This document shows positions 11,771 through 22,697 of a stretch of DNA of 64,000 nucleotides, piece after piece. Source of the stretch: Phaeosaccion multiseriatum (Eukaryota > Ochrophyta, other classes). A program made the translations under genes and the position numbers. Where the stretch lies: assembly GCA_965112735.1 (NCBI GenBank), contig OZ218956.1, positions 2,294,001 to 2,358,000 on the forward strand. Direction: 5' to 3'. The notes below the pieces were generated by a model. The model worked only from the letters and a program-made list of their open reading frames with translations. It was not told the DNA's origin and searched no databases. How positions within the stretch are numbered: position 1 is the stretch's first letter; the number at the start of each line of letters is the position of its first letter.

Positions 11771-12655
11771 TAGGCTCTAGGCCGCTCACTTTTCAGCCGT
11801 AGGCAGCCTCCCAGTGACCGTGGGCGCGTGCGTGGTGCCGCCCAGCCAGTGGGTAGCAGCGCACCTGTAGGCCTGCACTCCTCGTAGGGCCAACGAGGCG
11901 GAAAGAGACAACACGAACCAAGTCTACTCCTCACTTATCCCATGCAATACATTTGCTTAAAACTGACGACACTTGGGCGGGTTCCGGGCCAGCCCAGGGG
12001 CATATGATCGAATATGAGCATATTCCCGCCCTGGACCTGCGCCTAGTTGGCGTCTGCCCTAAGCCGCGGGCCTCCGGCCCCCGCCTAGGCCGCCGCCTAG
12101 GCCGCCGCCTAGGCGGCCTATAAATAGGCCGAGGGCCTACGGCCCTCGCTAGGCCGGGCAATTTAGGCCTAGGCCGCTAGGCCGCTCGGCCTTCGGCCGA
12201 AATAGGCCTAGGCCGGCGGCCTCCGGCCGCTCTAGGCCGCTCACTTTTCAGCCCTAGGCGGCCTATAGCCCGCCTCTAGGCAGCCTCCCAGTGACCGTGG
12301 GCGCGTGCGTGGTGCCGCCCAGCCAGTGGGTAGCAGCACACCTGTAGGCCTGCACTCCTCGTAGGGCCAGCGAGGCGGAAAGAGACAACACGAACCAAGT
12401 CTACTCCTCACTTATCCCATGCAATACATTGGCTTAAAACTGACGACACTTGCGCGGGTTCCGGGCCAGCCCAGGCAGGGGCATATGAGCATATTCCCGC
12501 CCTGGACCTGCGCCTAGTTGGCGTCTGCCCTAGGCCGCGGGCCTCCGGCCTCCGCCTAGGCCGCCGCCTAGGCGGCCTATAAATAGGCCGAGGGCCTACG
12601 GCCCTCGCTAGGCCGGGCAATTTTCCAAAATAGGCCTAGGCCGCTAGGCGTGCAC
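11771..12655. repeat. Tandem duplication of a hairpin-dense GC-rich sequence, offset 477 bp
   Basis: Two direct copies. The second begins near 12234; CAGCCTCCCAGTGACCGTGG occurs at 11804 and 12281. Each carries many CCTAGG/GGCC palindromes and hairpins such as GGCCTATAAATAGGCC and GAGGGCCTACGGCCCTC. The copies differ by small indels (an extra hairpin before 12281, one lost CCTAGGC unit). No terminal inverted repeats or transposase are seen. Confidence 0.75.
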
Positions 12656-12782
12656 GGGGCCGAAGGAGAGAAAGGGTTCAGTTTCCAGTTCCAGCTCTCG
12701 CTAGCGTACCCAAGGGGGTGGGATATCAGGCTGGAGAGCAGGCTGTGTGGGAATGTCTTTAGAGCTCTAGGGCTTGATAAGG

Positions 12783-15161
12783 ATGAGCCATTATGGGGGT
12801 GGCGGAAGTGGAGGAGGGGGGGGGGGGCACAAGGGGGCGAACTACTATGGTAGAGGCGGAGGCGGAGCGACAACCGCGTAAGTACTGGACCTGTGAACGC
12901 GAGAAGATTGGATATGAAAGAAGGAAGAGATTTCTCTCTCTCCCCGCGATTGTGGTGGTCTATGTTGCGTAGTATCAGGCGTTTGCCTTATTGTCCATCC
13001 TCACCCTCATACGAGGAGATTTGATGGGTGGGTGCCACACCAAGCGGGAGGGAGTCGAGTTTCTGTCTACCGTCGGGAAGGGAGACAAGGAATCCGCTGC
13101 TAGAGTATATACAGTGGCTTAGGGATAAGAATGCCAGTGACGAAGTGTTATTTGTAGTGCTGGCTGGTGGGGAAAGAGGGGAAACTTTCTCCTCCTCCTC
13201 CTCCTCCTCCTCCTCCTCCTCCTCCTCCTCCTCACCTATTCTTCTTTCTTCTTCACCCCCCCCCCTCCCTCCTCACCCGCATCGGCCCTGCAGCGAGGAA
13301 GCACGGGGCGGCGCTCTTCATCTTGCCCGCATTCACGGTACGGAGGAGGATAAGGTCAACTGCCCTTTCTTCTACAAGATGGGGGCGTGCAGACACGGAG
13401 ACCGGTGCTCCCGGCGGCACCAGCGCCCCGCCTTCAGTCAGACCGTCATGATTCAACACATGTACCAAAATCCGGTGAGTCCAGACATGCACAGGGGCTT
13501 AGAACGAGGCCTTCCTGCCTCCCCCCTCGCCTTCCTCGGCCCTCCCTGCCTGCCTCCCTGCTTGCCTCTCCCTGCTGATTGATTCCCTCCAATGGAACTC
13601 TTGTTGGGACTGATTGGCGAACAATAGGCGTCCACCATCGTCGCCGCAGGGGGAAATGTGGACGATGTGGATAAGGACGTGGCCCAGGATGATTTTGAGG
13701 ACTTCTATGAAGAGGTGTATGAGGTAAGGAAGGGTCGAGACCCAGAAGGAGAGACCAAAAGGGACTCACCAGTGACAGTGTTGGACATCACGTGCAAAGT
13801 CTACAGAGGAGGATATACAGTGGGCCTCCAACTCCTCTTTCTCCCCCTACTGCTGCTGCTGGTGGTGGTGGTGGTGCCTCCATTGAGACAAGGCACCCAT
13901 TACAATTCTCTCCAATGCTTGTCTTCCTTTGATTGGTGATTTGACATGCAGGAGCTGGTAAAGTACGGCAAAATCGAAGAAATGAATGTGTGCGACAATC
14001 TGGGAGACCATATGGTGGGAAACGTCTACGTCAAATTCAGAGACGAGGAAGATGCAGACACCGCGCTCAAGGTGAGTGGGGCAGCAAGAGCAAGAGAAGG
14101 ACAGAGAGAGAGGGTAGGGAGGGGGGGGGGGGCTCCCTCCGCAGGGAAGGAGGAAAGAGGAGGAGATGCGCTTGTACACAGTCCTCTGCTGAGTCACCCG
14201 CCCCTCGCTGCTGAACTAACCCCTCCCTCTTGCCGTCATGATCGTCTGCTTCACACAACACATGTATCTGCACCCCTCTCCCCTCTCCTCTCCCCCCAGT
14301 CTATCTACGGGCGGTGGTACAGCGGACGGCCCATCGTCTGTGAGTTCTCCAACGTGACGGAGTTCAGAGAGGCTCGCTGCAGAGACTATGACGAATCGAC
14401 ATGCGCTAGGGGAGGACAGGTAGGAGAGAGAGCAAGGGGTGTATGGGCCGATCGACTCTGATCGATGGGCCGATGGGCTGATGGCGAGACCACTCACTGG
14501 TCGTGTCGTTGCACGGGGTGGCGAGGATTGCTCTCTGACCGTGGTGATGGGCCTCTGCGTGCACCAACACGCACACGTTCACACCCGCCCTGACAGGGTG
14601 CTCCTGGCCTCTGTGTATGCGTTTTGCCATCGTCTGAAACACTCTTCTCATTAAAAGTATGCACACCCACCAACCCACCTTGCTACTTACCAACCTACCA
14701 ACCAACCTACCTACCACCCATTACCGCAGTGTAACTTCATGCATGTCAAGCATGTGCCAAAGGCCGTGTGCCGGTATGTGGACAAGTCAAGCCGCAGGTT
14801 TACGCGGGACCTGGAACGCTCCTCCCGCTCGAGAGACAGAGACCGGCGGTCACGGTCTAGATCGAGAGATCGCAGCAGCAGGCGAAGGGACAGGGACAGG
14901 GACAGGGACAGAGACAGAGACAGGGACAGGGACAGGGGAGGAGAGCGAGGGGATCGAGGAGGCAGAGGGAGCGATCGGGAGCGACGCAGCAGCAGGAAGA
15001 GGAGTCGCAGCCGAGAGAGGAGCAGCAGGAGGAGCGGGAGGTCAAGGTCCAGCAGAGGAGAGGGAGATGAGGATGAGGAAAGGGGGGGCGAGGGGCAGGT
15101 CGCAGCCTCGAACGGAGCAGAAGCGGAGAATGGCGTAGAGGGCGGGGGCCTGCGAGAGTGA
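12783..15161 (+). CDS. U2AF1: U2 snRNP auxiliary factor small subunit (U2AF35/U2AF1)
   Basis: Six exons, 12783-12877, 13294-13474, 13628-13723, 13952-14071, 14300-14419 and 14730-15161, join in phase to 347 residues. U2AF35 helps recognise the 3' splice-site AG with the large subunit. Seen in order: a Gly-rich N-terminal extension (1-31), [20 protein letters not shown] with a CCCH zinc finger (Cys55, 64, 70, His74, spacing 8-5-3), an RRM/UHM ([31 protein letters not shown]), a second CCCH finger split by an intron (CRDYDESTC...GGQ/CNFMH, spacing 7-5-3), and a long RS/RD tail with repeated Arg-Asp pairs (about 14890-14940). The extension before the first finger is longer than in human U2AF1; its exon ends at a strong GTAAGT and joins in frame, but the start remains an inference. 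Confidence 0.93.
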
Positions 15162-15198
15162 ACGCCGCCGTTTTTGGGCACTCACATGCCCACCCACC

Positions 15199-15242
<44 letters not shown>

Positions 15243-15700
15243 ATCACATGTGCTGAGCGGATGGTGCTCGTACCACTGGAGGGACGTCCGACATCTGGTG
15301 GTTCGGTCTCGTGCCTGCCAGGTGTGATGGAGTGAGCTGGACAGGACGAATTACTGCTGCCGAAGGGAAGACCAGAACGTCCGAATGTCTCTTGTGTCGC
15401 GCCTTGTTGAATTGAGGGCAGAGTAGTGCAGAGAGATATAAAGTCATGTGTCGTTGGCGGGCAATTGACAGGAGCCGCACTGGAGAGTCGCGTACGTGAG
15501 GGTGGTGAGGTCCAGCAGAGGGGTTTATGTGGGAGAGACGTTTGACTTACTTCACCGTTACACTACAACATGACTGTGTTTGTGGAGTAGACAAGGCAGC
15601 GGGCCGAACCTTGAAGCTTCATTGATTCATCCATACTAGCCTCCTCCTCTCTCTCTCTCTCTCTCTCTCCCGCTCTCTCTGTCTGTCCAAACACGTCTAT
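15162..15700. other. Convergent spacer with CA microsatellite
   Basis: An (AC)n run lies at about 15202-15240 and a CT run at about 15643-15670. Otherwise unique sequence with no supported gene; expected to hold both 3' UTRs. Confidence 0.45.
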
Positions 15701-17445
15701 TCAGTCGGACGCAAACCTCCAAAAGAGGTCGTTCTTGTTCTGCTCCCCCACCACCTTTTGCACAAAGCGCCGATACTCCTTCCTGTCTGTCGACGGCACC
15801 ACCAGCTTAGCATCGCGCAACCTCGCCTGGCTCTTCACCTCGGTAAACGTCTTCCAAGCACTGTCGAGCCCCAAGTCGTCGCCAGCCCACAGCCCCCCCA
15901 CCACCAACCCCTCCCCCAGCCCCGCGATCAAGGTCGCCAGGTCGGAAACCTCGTCGATGCTAGACTCTGCCGTGAAGGGGATGAACACGCGGATAATGCG
16001 GTCCACAGAGCCCTGTGGCGGCGGACGATCGGCCTCTGTGGCACCGTCACCCACCAGAAACCTGCGTAGACACAGGGGGGGGGGTTAGTGGCGGGGGGGG
16101 GGGTGGGGTTGGTTTGGTGTGGGGTGGTCAGGTGCGGTTTGGGTTGGTCTTGGGGTGGCCAAGCGCGGCAACAGAAAGACGACTGCGGAGAGGACATCGG
16201 GAAAAGAAAGGAGCGGGACGGTGGGTTAGGAGACTGAGGAGCAAACGGGCGGGCTCTTCCGCGTAGAACTCCTGTTTTCCTTTTGTTTCATCGCTTCTGT
16301 TTTCAATTCCGCTCTTTCATTCGCCCTTATTTCCTCCCCCTCCCTCCCCCCCCCCCTCCTCCTCCTTCCCCTCCTCCTCCTCCTCCTCCTCCGCCCCCCC
16401 CCCCTCCTCCTCCTTACCGCTCTCTCGCCTTGGACACTCTCTTGAGCTGCTTGGCTGCGAGTCTCTCTCTCTCCTCTGCCAGTGCGTCTCGCACCCGGAT
16501 GGCCGTGTCCTTGTCGGCCACATTGATGCTGTACAGCTTCTCGGTCTTTGCGAGGCGCTTCACCAGCTTGGACTGTAGGGGGCCCGTGAACATGCATAGC
16601 GAGCCGTCGGGAGAGATATCTGAGAGGTCGCCGACCATGGCAGCGCTGCGCAGATATGGTGGAAGAAAGGGAGGGGTTTTGGAGGCAAGAGAGGCGGGGG
16701 GAGCAGTGAGGAGGAAGGGGAAGCATCATCCGATAGATAAAGGAGCAGCAGCAGCGAGGTGGGGAGGGAAGGGACACGATGCTGCTGATTCTTCTCCCCA
16801 CAACTAGGGGGGATACTCCTCTTACCTATCGTGCGTGAACATCCTCACTCCCCTGTCCCACGCCATTTGCAGCAGCACCCACTTGCTGTGACTACAATCG
16901 AACACGAGCTTCTCAGCCGCCACCTTGCCATCCTTCTTTGCCTCGGTCACGGCCTCGGTGAACAAGTCAAGGCGATCAAAATCGAAGTCCTCGAGGTCGA
17001 ATTCATACACTTCCTCCATGGCCCCTCCCCCACGCCGTACCATTGACAATGCAGTCGAGTGAGCACATGTAGGGAGACCCTGCCCCTTGGTCCCCCAGCC
17101 CATGGGCATACTACCACTTGTGCTGCTCCTCCTTCCGTCAAGCGAGCGAGTTGTCGAAGGTAGGCCAGAGAAGGTCGCAGAAGCGGTCGTCCACAGCACT
17201 TCGGTCCATCGCCCTCTGCTACCGCTGAATCGTCTCTTCTTCCCTCGTCCGCCTCGCTCAATAAGACTGCATTGATGCTGGGGATGGGCACCGAGATGGC
17301 CACTCACCCTGCCTGTCCCGCTACTACCTCCCGTGACTGCCCCACTTCCTCCGCTGTGCACACCTACAAAGGAAAATGCTCCAGCAGAAGGATTCGAAGC
17401 TGCCGCTGCTGACAAGAAGAGAATCAGAGCCTTCGTAGGAGCCAT
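15701..17445 (-). CDS. Plastid-targeted protein, possibly DUF1995-like
   Basis: Minus-strand exons 17445-16826, 16645-16418 and 16061-15701 join in phase to 402 residues. The first 26 residues (MAPTKALILFLSAAAASNPS then AGAFSF) look like a signal peptide followed by the Ala-Phe cleavage motif of secondary-plastid proteins. A low-complexity linker follows, then a conserved-looking body: an acidic segment EFDLEDFDFDRLDLFTEA, KLVFDCSHSKWVLLQM, HDSAAMVGDLSDISPDG, RFLVGDGATEADRPPPQGSV and DRIIRVFIPFTAESSIDEV. The body recalls the DUF1995 family of plastid proteins, but from memory only. A further intron inside exon 1 is possible (donor GTGAGTGG just after the Gly/Ser linker), which would shorten the linker without changing frame. 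Confidence 0.65.
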
Positions 17446-17588
17446 TTTGTCTTTGCTCCTTTGTGGTGTGGGGGATCGAAGGCACCCCATTCACAGGTGG
17501 CGTAGCTCACCAACACGCAAATTCCCCCCTCCTTCCCTTTTTCTCCCTCCCTCTTCTTTTTTTTGGGTAATCTCTCATACTCCGGAGG
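17446..17588. promoter_or_regulatory. Shared 143-bp upstream region of the plastid-protein and HMCES genes
   Basis: Two divergent start codons lie only 143 bp apart, so a common bidirectional promoter is likely. No motif was identified with confidence. Confidence 0.45.
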
Positions 17589-20147
17589 ATGTGTGGTCGT
17601 GGAAGAGCTCAAGTGGATCCGCATGATCTTGGTGCAGCAGTCGGAGCAACACAGCGGCTCCGGAGAGCCGGCCAATGTGAGGAAAACCTTTTTTTATTTT
17701 TCCCGACTAACTAACTAAACTCAACACTTTCCTACTGCCGCGCAGACAAGAGAAAAGCTAACGCACACCCAGGATGCTCGATACCAGTAGCGTATATTCC
17801 TACAACCAAGCGAGCGGGGGGAAGCAGCTCGAGCAGGAGCGGCGAGCAGGGAAAGGCTTCCACCACTCCTGGTGAGCCGCCTTTCGGAGACAGTGGTAAT
17901 TTTCCTCCTCAACTTCCATCCGCCGCCTCCTCCTCCTCCCCCTCCTGTTCCTCCTTCTACTCCTTCTGCTCCTCATCACGCTTCCATTCCCCTCCACCTA
18001 TCCTCCTCTTTTCTCTTTTCTTTCCCTCTTCGGAAACGCATTCTCAGCCCTTCGCTGCATGAGATGGGGCCTGGTCCCAAGCTATGAGAAGGAGCAGCAG
18101 CTGTCGAAGGAACAGCCTTACCCCAAACTGGACTACTTTCGAATGATGAATTGCCGAAGCGAGACAGTGGCGGAAAAGCCAGTCTTCAGTAGATTGCTGA
18201 AGCGCAACAGGGCTGTGGTGGCTTTCAATGGCTTCTACGAGTGGAAATCGACGGTGGAGGGGAAAAAACAGCCCTACTATATCCACTTCAAGGACAATAG
18301 ACCAATGCTGGTGAGGGTAGGGAGGGACGGACGGAGGCAAAGGGGGGGGGGTTAACCAGACGGCTAAAGGAAGATCATGGCCAGTTTATCACAGTCTGGG
18401 CTGCTGCTTCCTCGGACAGCCTCGACTGAGTCTCAGAGAGCACCAAGTAGTAGCCGTTGTATTTGCCTTTGTTTTCACTTCCATCCCCTTCTCTCTTCTC
18501 CTGCCTCTGAACGTTCACGCAAGCGCATCCTCCTCGCCCACCCCCACTACTCTCTCAGATGGCCGTACTCTTCGACACATGGCGAAACGGCAAGAGAACT
18601 GAGCAGTCTGCAGTGCGTCCGAGCTCTACGATGCCAGGCGAGAGAGAAGGGCATAGTGATGATCATGATGGTAACGGTGGTGGTGGTGGTGGTGGTGGCG
18701 GTGGAGACGAGGGAGACGAAGACGACGATGAAGAGACGAAGAGAGAAGACGAGAATGAGCAGCGCATCTTTACGTTCAGCATCCTTACCACGGCCTCCAG
18801 CCCTCGTCTAGAGTGGCTGCACAACCGCATGCCAGGTGAGTTTATGGGGCGTCCAATGGCTGTGGGCATTCTGGTACTTTTCGAGAATGCAAGACAGTAT
18901 CTAAATCATTCCGCAGTTGGGGGCCGGCTGGTATTGATATTCTCTACTCCGTTCGATATCGTACACATAGCATCGCTCACACGTCATGACCGCCGTCAAA
19001 TACGCCCTCCCCGCTGCTGTTCTGTGCAGTGGTGCTGTCGGAGGAGGGGGCCAAAGCATGGCTCGCTGGACATGGCTCTCATCTCCCTGAAGGAGGAGGA
19101 GGAGGAGGAGCAGGAGGAGGAGCAGGAGGAGGACAGGCGGGAAGAGGGGAGGAAGGGAGTGTGGCAAGAAGGAGCAGCGGCAGCAGCAACGAGGCTGATC
19201 TGGACGACATCAAAGCGACTTTGTCCAAGCTGGCAGTCCCCTACAAAGGGGAAGACTTGACATGGTACCCTGTGACGAAAAAGATGAGCAAGATGTCGTA
19301 TGAAGAAGAAGACGTCTATGAGAAGATTCACGTTCCGACCACCAAGAGCATCACAAGTTTCTTTAGCGCGAAGGGAGCGACAGCAGCTTCATCCGATTCG
19401 GCGGGAGCAGATTCGACTGTGTCAGCAGCAAAAGGAGGAGCAGGAGGAGGAGGAGGAGGAGCAGGAGCAGGAGGAGCAGGAGAAGGAGGAGCAGGAGAAG
19501 TAGGAGCCGCTTCGGCAAAGGGGCAGGATATATTGAGTATAGGGTGTTCTGCTGGGCTCCACACGGGTGCTGCAGAGGCCTGCCAGCAGGAGCAACAGAA
19601 GCAGTTGGTGATACAACCGCAGCAGGGTATAGAGGAGGAGGAGTCGGGCGCTTGGGGGAAGAAAGAGGGGCCGACGAGGGCAAGGGGCTGTGGAGGAGGC
19701 CGGGAGGGAGGGGTGACCGGGGAAGACGAGCAAGAGAGCTCGGAGAGAGAGGCACCAGTGGCGAAGCGACGGAGGTGCGAAGGCGGTGTCACCCCCCCTG
19801 AGGGGTCAGAGGCGCAGTCGGGGACAGAGGCCTCGCTCAAGTCTCCTCAATTCTCCGGGGACAAAGCTCGGGCCACCCAAGGAGTTGTTGCTGCTGCTGC
19901 TGCTGCTGCTGTCAAGTCTCCCGCCTCCAAGACGAAGGGAAAGCGCCCCGGCAAGCAGGGGAAGCTCATCACTGCGTTCTTCCAAAAGACTCCTCCCAAG
20001 AAGCTCACACCCGGTGAAGGTGATGGTGATGATGAGGGTGATGCGAGTCTTTTTCGCGGCTCGGCGGTCGGTACAGGCAACCGGGGAGGGAGCGGTGGTG
20101 AGGAGGAGCTTCGGGACGCCATCCGAAAGAGTCTCAAGGAGTACTGA
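17589..20147 (+). CDS. HMCES: HMCES-like SRAP protein (abasic-site DNA-protein crosslink)
   Basis: Five exons, 17589-17676, 17746-17871, 18048-18310, 18559-18835 and 19030-20147, join in phase to 623 residues. SRAP proteins use Cys2 to crosslink abasic sites in single-stranded DNA and shield them. Seen: MCGRGRAQ (Cys2 after the initiator Met), PGCSIPVAYIP, LRCMRWGLVPS, NCRSETVAEKPVFSRLL (the Asn-Arg-Ser-Glu active-site region), NGFYEWK, QPYYIHFKDNRPML, TFSILTTASSPRLEWLHNRM (catalytic His) and VVLSEEGAKAWL. The catalytic part ends near residue 270. The long low-complexity C-terminus carries two PIP-like motifs (TKSITSFF and GKLITAFF, the second at about 562-569) and ends in EEELRDAIRKSLKEY, which fits a ubiquitin-interacting motif. 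Exon 4 also has an acidic Gly/Asp insertion inside the SRAP domain. Confidence 0.93.
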
Positions 20148-20733
20148 TTCGATTCAAAGCCCTCGGCCATTATCAACTGTGTTGTTTTCTATACTGCGTT
20201 GTTGCGGGCAATGGCTGGCTGGGCTGGCTGGCATAGAGGGGGAGGAGGTGCGGTTAGTTGCTGGTGGTGCTTGTGCTATCTGGCGGTGCTGGTGGTGCTG
20301 GTGATATGCCAAAGAAGATGGGGCAGATTTGTGGAATGGGGAGTTGGCCGGCTTAGTGTAGTACCATCCACATGGGGTGAGAGAGGGTTGGCATGTAGTT
20401 GCATATACCGAGGAGATGACTTGAAGCGGGGACCACAGACACGGATAGAGCCTCCTGCTGTCGTGTGGAGAGAAGGCGGCTGCGTTGCTGCCCCCTTTGG
20501 GATCTCTTCGGAAGACCGGCCGCAGAGGGCACTGAGAACTTTCCAAAGAACTGTCCAAATGAATAACAATAATGCATTGTAATTAGAATCACTCACAGAA
20601 GCTTGACGATTGATCACGTGCACCACCCAGGCCCAGACCCAATCCCCTAGGTTCCCTATACAACGCAGACACTCCTCGCCCCGCCGCCCCTTGCCCTCCC
20701 CCCCCTCTGCCCCTCCCTTGCCCCCCTGAGAAA
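20148..20733. other. Convergent spacer between HMCES and the ankyrin gene
   Basis: No gene supported. Some GCTGGC and GGTGCTGGTGGT short repeats lie at 20213-20305. Confidence 0.45.
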
Positions 20734-21007
20734 TCACCCATTAAAGGTGCAGAAGTTCCGTCCCCCATCGTCCCCCTCCGCCATGAGGGCCTCGAACTTT
20801 GCTGTCAAAGCCTTGCTCTTATCCGACGGTTCTCTCCTCCACGTCAACCGCGCGCCCTTCTCCCGCAGCAGACCAGAGATGCGCTCGTACGCAGCTTCCA
20901 GGGCGCGCCATTCCCCATCCTCGTCTTCCTCTTGTTCCTCTTCTTCTCCCCCTTGTTCTCGTTGTTTTTGTTGTTTTTGTTGTTGTTGTTGTTGTTGTTG
21001 TTGCTGC

Positions 21008-21055
<48 letters not shown>

Positions 21056-22603
21056 CGTCGTTGTTGTTGCTCGTGCTCGTCCTTGTCCTCGTTCTCGCCC
21101 TCCTGGCCTACCGCTTGCCTCTGACTCCCCTGCTTCTTCCCAACTGTTGTACCGCTGGTGCTGCTGCTGCTACTATTACTATTGTTAGGTCTTACGCTGT
21201 CCTCCCTGGCCCTTCTCCTGGCCTCTCTCCGCTCTTGCAACTCCTTGAGGCGGCGGTCCACACAGTTCAACGGCAGGCTGTCGTCCGCCGCCACGGCGTT
21301 GACGTCTGCCCCCAACTGCACGAGGCAGCTGCATGCCCGATACAGCCCACGCGACGCCGCCACGTGGAGGGGCGTGAGGTAATCGGGTTTAATCTGCATA
21401 GAGAGTGAGAGAAGTCGGGGTCGCGGGGAAGGGGGATGAGGTGAGGGGGGAGGGGCTCAGACTCATCTCTCAGCACGACTGCAGAAGGAAGGCAGCTTGG
21501 ACAGAGGGACGGTAGAGATGGATTGATAGATAGATGGAAAGAGAGTCGATACTGTTTCTAAGCAATTGAAATCTGTACCTGCGTGCTAGCGAAGAGCCCC
21601 CTCTGTACCAGGAGGCGAATGACGGACGTGAGGCGGGGCGAGTCTGCACGTAGCGCTCCGGGCCCTTCCTTTTCTTCGTCCTGTCCACCGCCTCGCTGTT
21701 GGAGAAGCACCGCGTGGAGCAAGTCCGACAAGCCCGCGAAGTTCAGATTTAGCCCTCTGTCCAGCATGTAGCTCATCTGCGAGGGGTGAGACGCAAGGGT
21801 GGCGGGGCAGGTATAGCAGCAGGGGAAATCTAGGGTTAGAGGTTTTTGTCCCTCTTGCTTGCTACAGTCCGAAGTCGTTAGAACGCTTCTCATGGCCAAG
21901 GCGGGGGTAAGGCAGGCCACGGCGGGGCACGGTAGGAGGGGTTCAGGGCGCCACTGAGCGAGGCGAGAAAGGCAAGACACGCTGGGGGGCAGAAGGGAGG
22001 AAGCGGCGGCATCGTCGCAACCATTCAGGGAAGGAAGGCCTTCAAGTGTGACACACGCACACGCACCACGCTCGTGTGACCAGCCATTGTTGCCTCCCGG
22101 AACATGTGGATGATGAACCAGTGAAGCAGATCTTCCGGGGCACACTGGTCGATCTGCAAGGGCGAGAGAGGGCGGCAGAAGGGGAAGGCAGAGTGACAAG
22201 GGAGGAGGCGTGGTGTTAGGGCGGTGCACCCTCCTTCTTCAGTCGTTGAGACAATGAAGCAGGGACAAATGAAAGATACAGAACCCGCCCACCCCACCTG
22301 TACGTCGATTTGCCGGATGTCTCCAGCCTTAGCAAGAGCAACAAGCTCCGAGCCCTGCCTCATCACTCTTGCCGCTCTCTGTGGGTCCTCTTCCCTCATC
22401 TTCTTGACCCTCTCCATCTCCCTCTGCACTCCTCCAGGCTGGATCTCAAAAATCGTGTTCTCATCCTGCCCCCCACCACGGGCCGCCCTCTTCACTGTCA
22501 CCCCAGTGGGAGTCTGATCCTGATTGCCAGTCCATAGAATATCCCGTGGCTCGGCCTTCGACGGGGCTCCTCTTCCTCCTGTTGCTGAAGGTACGGGAGC
22601 CAT
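20734..22603 (-). CDS. Ankyrin-repeat protein with a long Gln tract
   Basis: Minus-strand exons 22603-22298, 22153-22067, 21776-21579 and 21393-20734 join in phase to 416 residues. N-terminal part: basic/acidic helix (REMERVKKMREEDPQRAARV) and SELVALAKAGDIRQIDVQ, which looks like the start of an ankyrin stack. Then HWFIIHMFREATMAGHTSVV, MSYMLDRGLNLNFAG and LLVQRGLFAS, and one clear repeat YLTPLHVAASRGLYRACSCL followed by VQLGADVNAVAADDSLPLN. The rest is charged low complexity with a Gln tract from CAG/CAA codons (about 20960-21060), then a helix EWRALEAAYERISGLLREKG. Partner and role unknown. It starts 94 bp from the divergent RNF32-like gene. Confidence 0.82.
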
Positions 22604-22697
22604 TTTTCTTCCTCAGATCAAAACGGTTAACTTTCTCACTGACTTACTGGATGGTGCTCAGCGAAGTCGCCCCCTTCCCCTTTGAGCTGCTCCTGCG
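22604..22697. promoter_or_regulatory. Shared 94-bp upstream region of the ankyrin and RNF32-like genes
   Basis: The divergent starts are 94 bp apart (184 bp if the second gene starts at 22788). A bidirectional promoter is likely; no core element was recognised. Confidence 0.42.

Larger units (their letters stand above)
10555..12782. other. Repeat-rich spacer between tandem copy 2 and the U2AF gene
   Basis: Holds a possible coding remnant (11260-11500), a fragment of the palindromic element family (11643-11725) and a 477-bp-period tandem duplication (11771-12655), annotated separately. No complete gene is convincing. Confidence 0.6.

Noticed and set aside
11931-12620. Two similar Arg/Pro-rich open frames on the minus strand, one in each tandem unit
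   Set aside because: They have no ATG start, consist of palindromic repeat sequence, and show no domain. Conservation follows from the recent duplication.
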